Below are positions 42,478 to 52,197 of a stretch of 64,000 nucleotides of DNA, piece after piece. Position numbers and translations under genes: made by a program. How positions within the stretch are numbered: the stretch's first letter is position 1; each line of letters opens with the position of its first letter. The notes beneath the pieces were generated by a model that saw nothing but the letters and a program-made list of their open reading frames with translations, had not been told where the DNA came from and made no database searches. The stretch is from positions 186,001-250,000 of the forward strand of contig JANQQE010000032.1 in the NCBI GenBank assembly GCA_028285105.1. Reading direction: 5' to 3'. The stretch is from Alphaproteobacteria bacterium (GTDB lineage: Bacteria > Planctomycetota > Phycisphaerae > UBA1845).

Positions 42478-45400
42478 ATGCGCACATGGTGTAACAGGAT
42501 GTGGGGAGAGCAGGCAAAGCGAGGAATATGGATGCGTTCGGTGATTACCGTTTCGGTGCTGGCGCTGTCCGCGCTGGTGGTCAATGCAGCCGACCCGGAT
42601 GCAGGCAAACCAGATGCGACCAATCCGGCTTTGGGGAACGAAAAGCAAACCTTGAATGCGGTCATCATTGGCGGGTCCGATGTCGCGGTAGCAGAATATG
42701 GCCCTGACCCGTTGATTGGCTTAACGGATTTACCTGATGCGTCGCCGCGACCTTATGACTATACGGGCGATCCGGAATTCTTGCGCGCGGCAGAAGAGTG
42801 TTGTCCAATCGGAATCACGAGTCAGCAACCCGCCCTGGCAACGTTTTTTCATGGAAACGTCATTGAAATCGAAGAAGAGGCTGTTCTGACCGAGATTCAA
42901 ATCGAACTCGACTTCAATTTTCAAGCCGACCTGACCTACGTCGTGTATCGACGCGACATGGGCGCGACGGCATACACACCCATTTTTGTGCAGGTTGCTG
43001 CCAAGAATGGAACGGGGTTGGGACTGTACACGCTCGACATTCCGTCGGGCCTGACCCTTACACCCAATTTGAATGCCGGTGTGCCACAACCCACGCGCTT
43101 TTTGGTCGGTATCGGTTGGGATGAAGCGCAGTCCATTACGTTCTCGCGCGACAACGTCAACGGTGACGGACCATTTTGCCGTGGTGAAGCGCTGGGTTAT
43201 TGGGGCATTAACACGGCTCCTCCTGCGCCGCCCGTCGGTTCCGTACCGGAACTTTCGGTGTCGATTTTTTCCGGCGCCGTGATGGTGATGGAACTCTGTT
43301 TTGAAGTGCCACCAGGAGCATGTTGCGACGGTAATGTTTGCAGCGTGGTCGATGAAGCGGCATGCACAGGGACGTTTTCCGAACCCGGTACGTCGTGTGA
43401 CGACATAACCTGCCCATTGCCGCAGGGGGCATGCTGCGTTCCGCCGGATACCTGCATCTTTACAAATGAATTTGCGTGTGCAAACGATTTCGGAGGAACG
43501 TTCGATCCGACCGAAACGTGCGCGATTCCCAACCCCTGCGCCGAACCGTTCGGGGCGTGCTGCTTCTTCGATGGCACTTGCGGCGATGATCTGACGGTTG
43601 GCGAATGCACGGCGATGGGCGGAACGTACAACGGCGATTTCTCGGTTTGCTCAGCGACGACTTGTCCTGAAACGGGCGCGTGCTGTTTGCTCGAATCGGG
43701 TTGCTTGCAGCAGGAAAGCGCCGGCGATTGTACGTCGATTGGCGGCGTGAGTTTTCAGGGTTTGGGAACGCATTGTCAGGATCCGCCGCTCTTCCCGTTG
43801 AATCCCTGCAATGACACCGTTCTTGGTGCATGCTGTCGTTACGACGGCACATGCGAGGACGGTGTGGAAGAGTTCGATTGCGAAACGTCGCAGTTGGGCC
43901 AAACACCGGGAATCTGGAAGGGTGAAGGTACGTCTTGCGATGTGCAGACGTGTGATGTGCTGGGCGCGTGTTGTGAGGATTCGATGACGTGCAGCGACAT
44001 TGCCGAAGACGATTGCAATTTAAATTTCTTTACATGGTCCAAAGGGCAGCCCTGTCTTTACGACCCATGTGGCGCGACAGTCGGCGCTTGCTGTGTATTT
44101 GGCGAATGCAAGATTCTGAATTCCTTCGACTGTTTGCAAGCCGGCGGAATCTTTGAGAACGTCGGAACGAACTCCTGGCGCGCTTGCGAATTGGCTTCAC
44201 CTTGTACCAACGCGATGCAGGGGGCGTGCTGTCTGCCCGGTGGCGAATGCAAGATTCAATCGCCCGCGGAGTGTGCCAATTCAAACGGAATGTATGACGG
44301 TGACGGGACGTCTTGTGCCGCACTTTCATGTGTGACCGGTGTCTGCTGCGACGCTGGAGACGTTTGCACCGAAGAACGCCAGTTGGATTGTATCGGATTG
44401 GGCTCGACTCCAGGCGAACCCGGAACGGCCTGTGACGACAACCAAGCCAACCCCTGTATCCCCAGCGGGGCGTGTTGCTTCGACGACGGAAGTTGCGAAA
44501 TCCTGAACGAAACCGGATTGGTACCGCAGTGTTCATCGATGGGTGGCACATATCAAGGCGACGATACGCTTTGTGACGCTGCCGCCTGCCCCGAAGTCGG
44601 GGCGTGTTGTTCTGAAATCGTGCCCGGCTTTTTTGCTTGTGAACAAGACGTTTCTGAACCAGATTGTTTGTTGCGGCCTTTCGGTACGTTCGGTGGTTTT
44701 GGCAGCGACTGCACTGGAAGTCCATGCGATCAAGGGGCGTGTTGTGCGATTGACGCCTCATGTACCGAAACATCGCGACTCGCATGCGAGACCGACGCAT
44801 TAGCCGAATTCCAGGGCGATGGAACGCAGTGCGGACCGGACGTTTGCGAACCGCGCGGAGCTTGCTGCGACAACGGCTCATGCTCCGTCGTTACTGAAGA
44901 TGTCTGCACCAATGGTGGCGGGAAATACCTCGGCGATACGACGGTTTGCGGACCCAACACCTGCGACACAGCCCCTTGCTGCGTCAATGGCCAATGCAAA
45001 GATCTGTTCCCGGATGAATGCACGACGTCAAACGGCGTGCAGGGGACGTTGGGTGAACTGTGTTCCAGCGGCGACTTCTGCACGGATGGTGCGTGCTGCC
45101 TAGGTACCAGTTGCTTTGTCAGCGCCGGGCTCCACGAGTTGCAGTGTAATGTGCTGGGCGGATCGTTTGTCGGTCCTGGAAGCGATTGCAGCGGTGACCC
45201 GTGCGCTCCGGAGACAGTGGGGTGTTGCGTGCCCGGCGGAACGTGTCAGGATCTGACGGAAGCCGGATGCTCGGGAGTGAACGGCGTTTCACTCGGAGCG
45301 GGTTCCGATTGTGCGACGAGCAATGCGTTTTGTACTGCCGAGTTCGGTGCCTGCTGCCGACCGGGTGACGTTTGCTTTGCTGACGACACGCCAGCGAATT

Positions 45401-45987
45401 GTGCAGCACAGGGTGGATCGTTCCTGGGTATCGGTGTCGATTGCTCGGGAAATCCGTGTGCCACAACCGGGGCCTGTTGCGAACTTGATGGCGGCTGCAT
45501 CGATGGCGGGACGCAGGGTGATTGCGATTTGATCGCCGGTGGAGTCTTTACTGCCGGATTGCCTTGTTCGTCTGTGGCTTGCCCGGATGTTTGCGGCGGG
45601 ATTCTGCCGGCAGATTTCGACGACGATGGCGATGCCGATCTTGAGGACTACGCTGCCCTTCAGATTTGCATGGGCGCACCGACGCCGGACAACAATTGTT
45701 ACTGTGCGTTCGACATCGATACCAACGGATTGTTCGAACAAAGCGATCTCGATGTGCTTCTGCCGATCTTCAACGGTTGCCTGGCGTTTGCATTGCAGGA
45801 CTCCGGTGACTTCAACGATGACGGCAAGGTCGATCTAATTGACTTCGCATCGATGCAATCGTGCGTCGCGCCGGGATTGACGCCTCCCGATCCGCTGGCT
45901 TGTCGCTGCATCTTCGATGCTGACTTCAGTGGCGTTGTTGACGATGGCGATGCTGGTGCCTTCATCACAGAAATGCTCGGCCCGTAA
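42478..45987 (+). CDS. Exported Cys-rich GACC-repeat protein with calcium-loop C-terminus
   Basis: 1169 residues from the ATG at 42478 (a GTG two codons earlier is less likely). A signal peptide covers about residues 1-38 (SVITVSVLALSALVVNA). A beta-rich N-terminal domain (about 90-275) includes ITSQQPALATFFHGNVIEIE. From about 43310 to 45590 there are 18 tandem repeats of about 42 residues, each starting GACC or a variant (GVCC, APCC, VGCC) with about six Cys: GACC-x5-C-x7-C-x3-GG-x5-GT-x-C-x4-C. Disulfides would fit outside the cell. The end (45601-45984) holds four calcium-type loops, DFDDDGDAD, DIDTNGLFE, DFNDDGKVD and DADFSGVVD, in two dockerin-like pairs. It follows the secretion genes and may be a substrate. 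A strong terminator follows. Confidence 0.85.
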   Translation: MRTWCNRMWGEQAKRGIWMRSVITVSVLALSALVVNAADPDAGKPDATNPALGNEKQTLNAVIIGGSDVAVAEYGPDPLIGLTDLPDASPRPYDYTGDPEFLRAAEECCPIGITSQQPALATFFHGNVIEIEEEAVLTEIQIELDFNFQADLTYVVYRRDMGATAYTPIFVQVAAKNGTGLGLYTLDIPSGLTLTPNLNAGVPQPTRFLVGIGWDEAQSITFSRDNVNGDGPFCRGEALGYWGINTAPPAPPVGSVPELSVSIFSGAVMVMELCFEVPPGACCDGNVCSVVDEAACTGTFSEPGTSCDDITCPLPQGACCVPPDTCIFTNEFACANDFGGTFDPTETCAIPNPCAEPFGACCFFDGTCGDDLTVGECTAMGGTYNGDFSVCSATTCPETGACCLLESGCLQQESAGDCTSIGGVSFQGLGTHCQDPPLFPLNPCNDTVLGACCRYDGTCEDGVEEFDCETSQLGQTPGIWKGEGTSCDVQTCDVLGACCEDSMTCSDIAEDDCNLNFFTWSKGQPCLYDPCGATVGACCVFGECKILNSFDCLQAGGIFENVGTNSWRACELASPCTNAMQGACCLPGGECKIQSPAECANSNGMYDGDGTSCAALSCVTGVCCDAGDVCTEERQLDCIGLGSTPGEPGTACDDNQANPCIPSGACCFDDGSCEILNETGLVPQCSSMGGTYQGDDTLCDAAACPEVGACCSEIVPGFFACEQDVSEPDCLLRPFGTFGGFGSDCTGSPCDQGACCAIDASCTETSRLACETDALAEFQGDGTQCGPDVCEPRGACCDNGSCSVVTEDVCTNGGGKYLGDTTVCGPNTCDTAPCCVNGQCKDLFPDECTTSNGVQGTLGELCSSGDFCTDGACCLGTSCFVSAGLHELQCNVLGGSFVGPGSDCSGDPCAPETVGCCVPGGTCQDLTEAGCSGVNGVSLGAGSDCATSNAFCTAEFGACCRPGDVCFADDTPANCAAQGGSFLGIGVDCSGNPCATTGACCELDGGCIDGGTQGDCDLIAGGVFTAGLPCSSVACPDVCGGILPADFDDDGDADLEDYAALQICMGAPTPDNNCYCAFDIDTNGLFEQSDLDVLLPIFNGCLAFALQDSGDFNDDGKVDLIDFASMQSCVAPGLTPPDPLACRCIFDADFSGVVDDGDAGAFITEMLGP

Positions 45988-46012
45988 CGGGGGCGAAAAC
46001 GGAATGATTAAA

Positions 46013-46053
46013 GAGGCCATGCTCGGAAGAAATCGAGCATGGCCTCCTTTTTT
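46013..46053 (+). terminator. Rho-independent terminator after the Cys-rich gene
   Basis: GAGGCCATGCTCG (46013-46025) pairs perfectly with CGAGCATGGCCTC (46034-46046) around an 8-base loop, followed after one C by six T (46048-46053). On the minus strand the hairpin is followed by TTTAAT, so it may also stop transcription of the convergent vWA gene. Confidence 0.93.
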
Positions 46054-46090
46054 CCGCCCGCGGGCGGTGTGTGCGTTTCGATTGGTGTAT

Positions 46091-47386
46091 TTACTTTTTG
46101 CCGGCAGACTCTTTGGCTGGCTCTTCGTCAGGCTTGTCTGCATCGACGTTGAATCCGTTGTCCAACGCCTGTTGGCGAAGGGCTGCGAGCATGGCGTCGC
46201 CCAGTCCCTGCTTGCCGCCTTTCTTCAACTCCTCGCGTTTCTTGTCGATAAATCGCTGGCGATCGGTATTGATCGTCTGAATCTCGGCTTGCACCTGGGC
46301 GCGTTTGTCGGCTTGCTGTTTGATGTATGCGACCTGCTCGTCGCGGGTCATCGTTTGCATGACAGCGGGCAGGTTTTTTGATTCGAGTTTTTCGACATCG
46401 AACTCCTTGTCCTTGGATGCATCAACCAAGTCCCACATCGCATTTTCGTATAATCCGGTGGATTTCGCAGCGACGCGGCTTGCGACGGCCTCTTCTCCCA
46501 TTTGTGCGGCATTGGCATCCTGACGGATTTGGCGCCGTTTACACGCTCGCCCGCGCTGGCCAAATGCGATGTACGTGTCGTTGAGCGTTGCGTTCAGCAT
46601 GGAAAGCTTGTCGTCATAGGGCGTCGGGATTTGAATGGTTCCCTGGGCCATGTCGATCGCGGAAAACGATCCCTTGCCGCAGCGGGCGACCTCGTGCCAC
46701 ATTTCGCTGATGCCCTGGTTGCGGTTTCCGGCGTAAATCGAATTGACGATGATGCGTTTGGCTTGTGCGGTTTCGGCGACGTAGCGAAAATCGTAACTGC
46801 TGCGGGCTTGGTCAGCCGACTCGTTGCCGGCGACGAATACGATTTTTAACGCGCGCGGGTCGTGCGACCACGACATCTCTTCGACTGCATCGTTCAGCAC
46901 CCAGCCCACAAACTCGTCACCGCCCGACGTCTTCATCGCCATCATCTTGGCGTAGACTTCATCGAGGTCGTTGGTCAGATCGAGTTGCCGAGCCACCCAT
47001 CCATCCTTCGCCGACGAATTCCCGGGCGTACCGTAGGTCAGCAATCCAACGCGCAAGACGGGCGTCGGATTGATCGTCGCCAGTTCGTTGACGACATCCC
47101 AAAGGCGCGACCGGGCTGAGTCGATCAGCTGCGTCATGCTGCCCGACGTGTCGAGACAGATCACCAGATCGACGGGCCTGCGACACTGGCAGCACCGACA
47201 AACGTGATGATGACAGCGGCATGAACATGTTCCGCATTTGACAATGCCCGGATGCGACGTGCGAATACGATCAGCCGACGCGGGAACGGCCACCCCGCAA
47301 ACGAGTGCGAACATGGAAACCAACATGCCCGACCAGGGCATGCGGCAGACTTGACGGTAAGCGGTGACGAGTGATTGTGCGTGCAT
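46091..47386 (-). CDS. Exported von Willebrand factor A protein with Cys/His cluster
   Basis: 431 residues from the ATG at 47386; TTTTGGAGAACAC precedes it, nearly the same as the ppdK ribosome site. Residues 1-38 are a signal peptide (MLVSMFALVCGVAVPASA). Residues 51-68 hold eight Cys and three His in CGTCSCRCHHHVCRCCQC, a strong metal-binding or disulfide cluster. The vWA domain starts right after it, with the MIDAS motif DTSGSM (Asp79, Ser81, Ser83) and IVFVAGNESADQ, and covers about 72-270. The C-terminal 160 residues are helical and charged (KDKEFDVEKLESKNLP, RAQVQAEIQTINTDRQRFID) and end in a Lys/Glu-rich tail. vWA domains bind partner proteins through a divalent metal. It converges with the Cys-rich gene over a shared terminator. 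Confidence 0.8.
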   Translation of the reverse strand: MHAQSLVTAYRQVCRMPWSGMLVSMFALVCGVAVPASADRIRTSHPGIVKCGTCSCRCHHHVCRCCQCRRPVDLVICLDTSGSMTQLIDSARSRLWDVVNELATINPTPVLRVGLLTYGTPGNSSAKDGWVARQLDLTNDLDEVYAKMMAMKTSGGDEFVGWVLNDAVEEMSWSHDPRALKIVFVAGNESADQARSSYDFRYVAETAQAKRIIVNSIYAGNRNQGISEMWHEVARCGKGSFSAIDMAQGTIQIPTPYDDKLSMLNATLNDTYIAFGQRGRACKRRQIRQDANAAQMGEEAVASRVAAKSTGLYENAMWDLVDASKDKEFDVEKLESKNLPAVMQTMTRDEQVAYIKQQADKRAQVQAEIQTINTDRQRFIDKKREELKKGGKQGLGDAMLAALRQQALDNGFNVDADKPDEEPAKESAGKK

Positions 47387-47594
47387 GAGTGTTCTCCAAA
47401 AGCGTGACAGGTAGCGGGCCAACTTCAGCAATCGTTTGGTTGCACTACTTTGGACACGCGGGCGAGCGGACGGTTCCCGACAGGAAGTGAGATTTCTGCG
47501 GAGGATTTAGAAGTAGGTGTGGGTTCGCCTTTATCGCAGGGGAAAATGGCGATTGCAATTCTGTCACGCCAACGTCACATGAGATGGTTGAGGC

Positions 47595-48800
47595 TTATCG
47601 GCTGATGACGTTCAGCGGGATGCTGCCGTCCGCCCTGGGAAGTGGATCGGGCGGGACGATATTGACCTGACCGGACGACAACTGCGCTTCGCCGCGTTCG
47701 ACCTTTTCGGCGAAGGCTTTGGATTCTTCGTAGAGTGCGTCGAGCATGTCGGCTTCGGTAACGGTACGGGTTTGTTCTCCCTGCACATAAATGATCCCGC
47801 GACCCTTTCCTGCAAAGACGGCGACATCTGCCCCTTCGGCTTCTCCCGGTCCGTTGACGACGCAACCCATGACTGCCACTTTCACTGGTGTCTTGATGTC
47901 AGCCAATCGGTGACGCACTTCGGAGACGAGTTTGATCAGGTCGATTTCGATCCGTCCGCACGTTGGGCAGGCAATGAGTTCCGGTTCTTCTCGGTTACGC
48001 ATGCCGAGTACGCAGAGCAATTCCTTGGCGTCTTCCACCTCGTGAACGGGGTCGGCTGCGTATGAGATTCGGATGGTATCGCCGATGCCGTCAGCCAGCA
48101 GTGCCGAGAGCGCCGACACACTGCGAATGCGGCCGGTTTCAGGAGGGCCTGCATGGGTGACGCCGAGGTGCAACGGATAATCGAACCGTTCGCTTATCGC
48201 GCGATAGGCGTCGATGCAGATGCGCGGGTCGATGCTCTTGGCGCTAATCACCACATCGCCGAAATCGTTTTCATCGAAGATGCGGAGATACTCTTCGAGT
48301 TTTTCGACCATGATGCGGATCAGGTTGGCGTGGCGGTCGCTGGCGATCGCCCCCATTTCGTCGGCGCGTTTGGACTGATCTTTGCGTTCGACGATGCCGC
48401 CTTCGTTCACGCCGACGCGAATGGGGATGCAACGCTCTTTGCACGCGGCGATGACGCGATCGACTTGCTTGCGGTCGTTGATGTTGCCGGGGTTCAGGCG
48501 GATTTTGTGGACGCCGGCTTCGACGGCTTCCAGCGCTCTTTCAAAATGAAAATGCACGTCTGCGACGATTGGAACGGGCGATTGTTCGATGATGGATGGC
48601 AGGGCGGCAGTGTCGGCTTTGTTTGGTGTCGCCACCCGAACGATATCGCAGCCAGCCTCCGCGAGTTTTCGGATTTCGGCGACAGTCTTGTCGATATCGT
48701 ATGTGTAGGTGCTGGTCATCGACTGAATGGCAACAGGGTTATCGCCGCCAATCGGGATCGAACTGACATGGACCGTTCTGGTTTTTCGTCGAGGCTTCAT
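47595..48800 (-). CDS. ispG: 4-hydroxy-3-methylbut-2-en-1-yl diphosphate synthase
   Basis: 401 residues. IspG (GcpE) converts methylerythritol cyclodiphosphate to HMBPP in the MEP isoprenoid pathway. The TIM-barrel part has NPVAIQSMTSTYTYDI, VRVATPNKADTAALP, VADVHFHFERAL, KIRLNPGNI and RVGVNEGGI. The ferredoxin-like part carries the [4Fe-4S] ligands Cys278 and Cys281 (ACPTCGR) and Cys313 (MGCVVNGPGEA), with the fourth ligand Glu320. It is the short bacterial form, without the plant/chlamydial insert. It is divergent from the next gene across 84 bases. Confidence 0.96.
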   Translation of the reverse strand: MKPRRKTRTVHVSSIPIGGDNPVAIQSMTSTYTYDIDKTVAEIRKLAEAGCDIVRVATPNKADTAALPSIIEQSPVPIVADVHFHFERALEAVEAGVHKIRLNPGNINDRKQVDRVIAACKERCIPIRVGVNEGGIVERKDQSKRADEMGAIASDRHANLIRIMVEKLEEYLRIFDENDFGDVVISAKSIDPRICIDAYRAISERFDYPLHLGVTHAGPPETGRIRSVSALSALLADGIGDTIRISYAADPVHEVEDAKELLCVLGMRNREEPELIACPTCGRIEIDLIKLVSEVRHRLADIKTPVKVAVMGCVVNGPGEAEGADVAVFAGKGRGIIYVQGEQTRTVTEADMLDALYEESKAFAEKVERGEAQLSSGQVNIVPPDPLPRADGSIPLNVISR

Positions 48801-48884
48801 GCGAATTTCCGATTAGAATTCCGAGCGTGGCTGCGGACGTGAGAATCATATCGCAGCACGCAAAATGAGCCACCTTCGGCAGCA

Positions 48885-50039
48885 ATGAAATTGAGCAAAG
48901 TTTCGATTCAACCCGGTTACTTGTCCCTTGCAATGCTCACCGTTATGGGAGTTGTTGCATACGGTAGCATTTGTCTTGCCAATCCGGCAGCGCTGACCGA
49001 CGGCGTTCGTCAGGTGACCGAGCAGCTTTACGATTGCCCAGTCCAGCAAGGGGCAAGCATTCGGCAGCATGTCCGGTCGGCAAACGTCGATCTTCGTCTG
49101 CGGCAGCTTGTTCGCGAGAACGTGGTTACCCATTGGATCGACGCTCAACCCATCACATCAAACGGGACTGCAACTTCAACTTCGACGAAACGATATGCGC
49201 GGGCAGTCGTGCAGTTGGCGGTGGTCGATCTGATTGGCGCACTGAACAAGTCAGCCGTTGACGCAGACCTCAAGCAACTCCTCGAACAAATCGCGAACCG
49301 TCAATTCGTCGCGTTGGGCATCGCAGCGCCCGACACTTTCCTTGGTGCTGCGCATCCATCCGGTTGGGAAACGGTCACCTCTGACGGCATAGCGATGGCC
49401 GCCGACATTGCCCGCGACGATGCACTTCGCCAAATCGATGCTGCAATTACCCAACACGCATCAGAATCAGATGCAGTTTCGAGAGAGCGACGCGACGCAC
49501 TCAAGTCAAGCGTTGCATCGATCGCTCCGACGATGCACGCCGGTCAGGTTTGTACGATCAACGTGCCCTTTGAGATCGGTGGCGTTCAATACAAGGCCGT
49601 CGGTTTCGGCCTGCCGCCTTGGCGAGAAGTTTGGACATGGTCCAATTCGGATGCTCCGGAACCACCTGCATGGGCGAATCAAACGCTGGTCGCAACCGGA
49701 AAGGGTGCGACCAATGCCAACGAAATCGACGAGCGAAAAATTGAAATCGCACGCAGCACGGCGACGGCTGACGCACTCATCAAGATCGCAACCAAGGTCG
49801 ATGAACTAACGCTTTCAGACGAAACGGTTGGCCAGTGGTTGAAACGCTCGGGCAAATACGATGCACTCTGGTCGGCATACCTACATACCGCCCACCCATC
49901 GGTCATCGAAATCGATGTTGAAAATGGCATCTGCACCGTTTCAATGTCGCTCGAACTCGAAAGACTTTGGCAGTTAATCGTCGCGGTTTCCTACGCTGAA
50001 AACGATGTCCCGCAACTCGCCCGACCCAATGTCCGATAA
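48885..50039 (+). CDS. Exported protein with LPP20/FlgT-like region
   Basis: 384 residues. A signal peptide covers about 1-32 (LSLAMLTVMGVVAYGSICLA then NP). Two related regions are visible: residues 100-215 (RYARAVVQLAVVDLIGALNK and ARDDALRQIDAAITQHASES) and 270-340 (TLVATGKGATNANEIDERKI, then EIARSTATADALIKIATKVD). The pattern ATGxG, a charged gap, ARxxAxxDA and LAxxV is that of LPP20 lipoproteins and the flagellar protein FlgT. A final beta-alpha segment has VIEIDVENGICTVSMSLE. No flagellar genes are nearby, so only the fold resemblance is claimed. Confidence 0.6.
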   Translation: MKLSKVSIQPGYLSLAMLTVMGVVAYGSICLANPAALTDGVRQVTEQLYDCPVQQGASIRQHVRSANVDLRLRQLVRENVVTHWIDAQPITSNGTATSTSTKRYARAVVQLAVVDLIGALNKSAVDADLKQLLEQIANRQFVALGIAAPDTFLGAAHPSGWETVTSDGIAMAADIARDDALRQIDAAITQHASESDAVSRERRDALKSSVASIAPTMHAGQVCTINVPFEIGGVQYKAVGFGLPPWREVWTWSNSDAPEPPAWANQTLVATGKGATNANEIDERKIEIARSTATADALIKIATKVDELTLSDETVGQWLKRSGKYDALWSAYLHTAHPSVIEIDVENGICTVSMSLELERLWQLIVAVSYAENDVPQLARPNVR

Positions 50040-50099
50040 TTCTATCAGGGCTTAACGTACGCCTCGACAGAATCGGTCCCGATAGATGGCGATCCCGTT

Positions 50100-51842
50100 T
50101 TGAATACGGCTTCAACCAAATTGACAGGTGCAAGGTGCGAAGCGCATCTTGATAGCGCCAACGAAGCGCCGCGCTCCTTAGCCGGTCTGCATCGCCCACT
50201 CGTATGGACGGTGGCACTCGTTGCCGTCACCGCAGGACTGTGGGTAATGCCCGGCCGATCGAGCATTCCGCCACGGATCGAGCAGGACAATGCATACATA
50301 TTTCTGGCAGTCGATCGATTGTGCGACGGACATGGACTAACGTCGATTCCGCCGAAAGCGCCGTTTCAACCATGGACGTGGCGAAGCGATTGGGCGGTAC
50401 TCACACAGTGGCCGGCTGGCTATCCTCTTCTGATTGCGGCGACGCGGACGGTACTCGGTAGCACAACCGCCGAAGCGGCGACTGCGCTGAACATTCTGTT
50501 CTGTGCGGTGGCGATCGTGGCATGGTTTGCGCTCGCCCGGGCACTATTGCCACGAGGTGTCGCCGCATGGTTGGTTGCGTTGGTGGTGGCTGCTTCTTCG
50601 GTCACGATGGAGCATCTGATTCATCCGAGTTCCGATACGATTCTGGTTGCAATGGTTCCGGTCGTATTGCTGCTTGCGTTTCGGCTGCTTCGACTTACGG
50701 AATCGCAATCGGATGAACTGCATCGGGTGTCATTTCGCAGTAACGCAATTCTTGGAATGGTAGCCGGTTCGCTCGTTTGGATACGCTATGCAGCTGTTTT
50801 CGTGCCAGCAGCGCTGGGGTTGTTCCTGCTTATTGATTGGCTGATGATGCGCCGCCGAGCGTTGCGGGATGCGGTGCTGTTTGCGTTGGCGGCGAGCATT
50901 CCGATGATTGCGTTGGTTGTGTTCAACCGCGTACTTGGCGATGGCGTTTCGACTCAGGAGCAGTTCAATCTTGGCAATCGACTTGGCTTTGACTTTTCAT
51001 TGTCGATGCTCGTCGACGCATGGACGCATTGGACGAGTCAAACGCTCTACGCGTATCGTCCCGAGTCGAAACTATTATTCGGTGCCGCTTTGCCCCTAAT
51101 GGCGGTTGCCTTGCCACTCTTGTATTCCGGTTCGCGACGAAAGCTCGTTGAGTTGCTGAAGAGTCAGCGAACGCAGCTGGTCATTACGTGTGTGGTTGCG
51201 TTGGTGACAGTCCTTGTCACTACGAGTACCTTGTTCAAGGGTAAGTTCGATTACGTCGGGTTGGCACGGTATTACGATCCGATCCGTCCGATCTACTTCC
51301 TGCTCTTCGTCGGGACGCTGCTGGTCTGGAATCAGAAGATCGTTCGCGGTGCGGTTTCAATCGCCTGCGTTCTTTCCGTCTCGTGGTTTGTGCAACAGGA
51401 CGCTATCCGGACGCGCGATCGGTGGTTGGCGGCTGACCGATCCTTCACCGAATATGGACGCTGGGACCACCGCTTCGGCAATGACAGCCGCGAACTTTAT
51501 TTGTGGGTCGGCAAACAAGCCGGCATGGACACAATCGTCTTCAGCAACTTCCACGACGACATCGCCCTCGAGACCGGATCGCCCGTTAGTCCGGCCCCTG
51601 AAAATCGGGAGGAAATGCTGTCTTGGTTGGAAAACATTCGTAAGGTTCGATCAGCCAATGATTTACGCATCTTCTTAGTCTTTGAATTCGACGACGACTC
51701 CCGCGATTATTTCCAAAAGCGGCCCGAAACCCTGATTGCGGACCTTGGCCTCATCCAAGCTGAAAACGCCCCTGACGGCATCAAGAAGTACGTTTTCGTC
51801 CCCGATTCCAAAATGCTGGTCGGAATCGAAAACCCCTCCTGA
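50100..51842 (+). CDS. Polytopic membrane protein, GT39/PMT-like glycosyltransferase
   Basis: 580 residues starting at TTG 50100; the next ATG is at codon 49, so the true start is uncertain. Nine to eleven hydrophobic helices lie between about residues 33 and 410, followed by a soluble domain of about 160 residues. Between helices 1 and 2 a loop has RIEQDNAYIFLAVDRLCDGH, where the Asp resembles the acidic residue of lipid-phosphate-sugar-dependent transferases (ArnT/PMT family), and WPAGYPLLIA is a typical next-helix start. HPSSDTILVAMVPVVLLLAF is also family-like. The C-terminal domain ends with GIKKYVFVPDSKMLVG. It probably modifies a lipid or exported protein with sugar; the substrate is unknown. 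Confidence 0.6.
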   Translation: MNTASTKLTGARCEAHLDSANEAPRSLAGLHRPLVWTVALVAVTAGLWVMPGRSSIPPRIEQDNAYIFLAVDRLCDGHGLTSIPPKAPFQPWTWRSDWAVLTQWPAGYPLLIAATRTVLGSTTAEAATALNILFCAVAIVAWFALARALLPRGVAAWLVALVVAASSVTMEHLIHPSSDTILVAMVPVVLLLAFRLLRLTESQSDELHRVSFRSNAILGMVAGSLVWIRYAAVFVPAALGLFLLIDWLMMRRRALRDAVLFALAASIPMIALVVFNRVLGDGVSTQEQFNLGNRLGFDFSLSMLVDAWTHWTSQTLYAYRPESKLLFGAALPLMAVALPLLYSGSRRKLVELLKSQRTQLVITCVVALVTVLVTTSTLFKGKFDYVGLARYYDPIRPIYFLLFVGTLLVWNQKIVRGAVSIACVLSVSWFVQQDAIRTRDRWLAADRSFTEYGRWDHRFGNDSRELYLWVGKQAGMDTIVFSNFHDDIALETGSPVSPAPENREEMLSWLENIRKVRSANDLRIFLVFEFDDDSRDYFQKRPETLIADLGLIQAENAPDGIKKYVFVPDSKMLVGIENPS

Positions 51843-51925
51843 AAGATCGCGGGCCAGGGCGGCCAATAGCCGGACAGAGACGCTTGCCACTGGGGCGAGC
51901 GAGACTTTGAACCGGAGCCGCCGCC

Positions 51926-52132
51926 ATGTCAGCCCGACTCGCCCGAGCCATCCGACGCCGCTGCCAACGCAACAGCCAGGACCGCAACGGCATGGGCATC
52001 AGCGAGTTGTTTCTCGCTCCTGCGGAAGATGCGGCTGCGATCTTGGCCGTTGCCGATCTGCGTCTCAAGCGTTACTTGCTGGGTTATACTCCGGCACCGG
52101 TCGCAATCAAAAGCCAAAAGAAACGTCGTTAG
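51926..52132 (+). CDS. Small basic hypothetical protein
   Basis: 68 residues, ATG at 51926 with GGAG 8 bases upstream. It is very basic at both ends (RLARAIRRRCQRNSQDRNG at 4-22, KSQKKRR at the end) with an Ala-rich helix in the middle (APAEDAAAILAVADLRLKRY). No family was recognised. It lies 84 bases after the polytopic protein gene and converges with the DUF4139 gene. A good ribosome site supports it, but the length is too short to be sure. Confidence 0.4.
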   Translation: MSARLARAIRRRCQRNSQDRNGMGISELFLAPAEDAAAILAVADLRLKRYLLGYTPAPVAIKSQKKRR

Positions 52133-52197
52133 ACCTAAGCCGACCAGTCTTAACTACGTCTCAACAGCAACACACCAAACTTGGCACTAACGATTCC

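Noticed and set aside
44030-44881. 283-codon minus-strand frame opposite the Cys-rich repeats
   Set aside because: It is Arg/His-rich, as expected from reading the repeated Cys/Gly codons backwards, with no family match.
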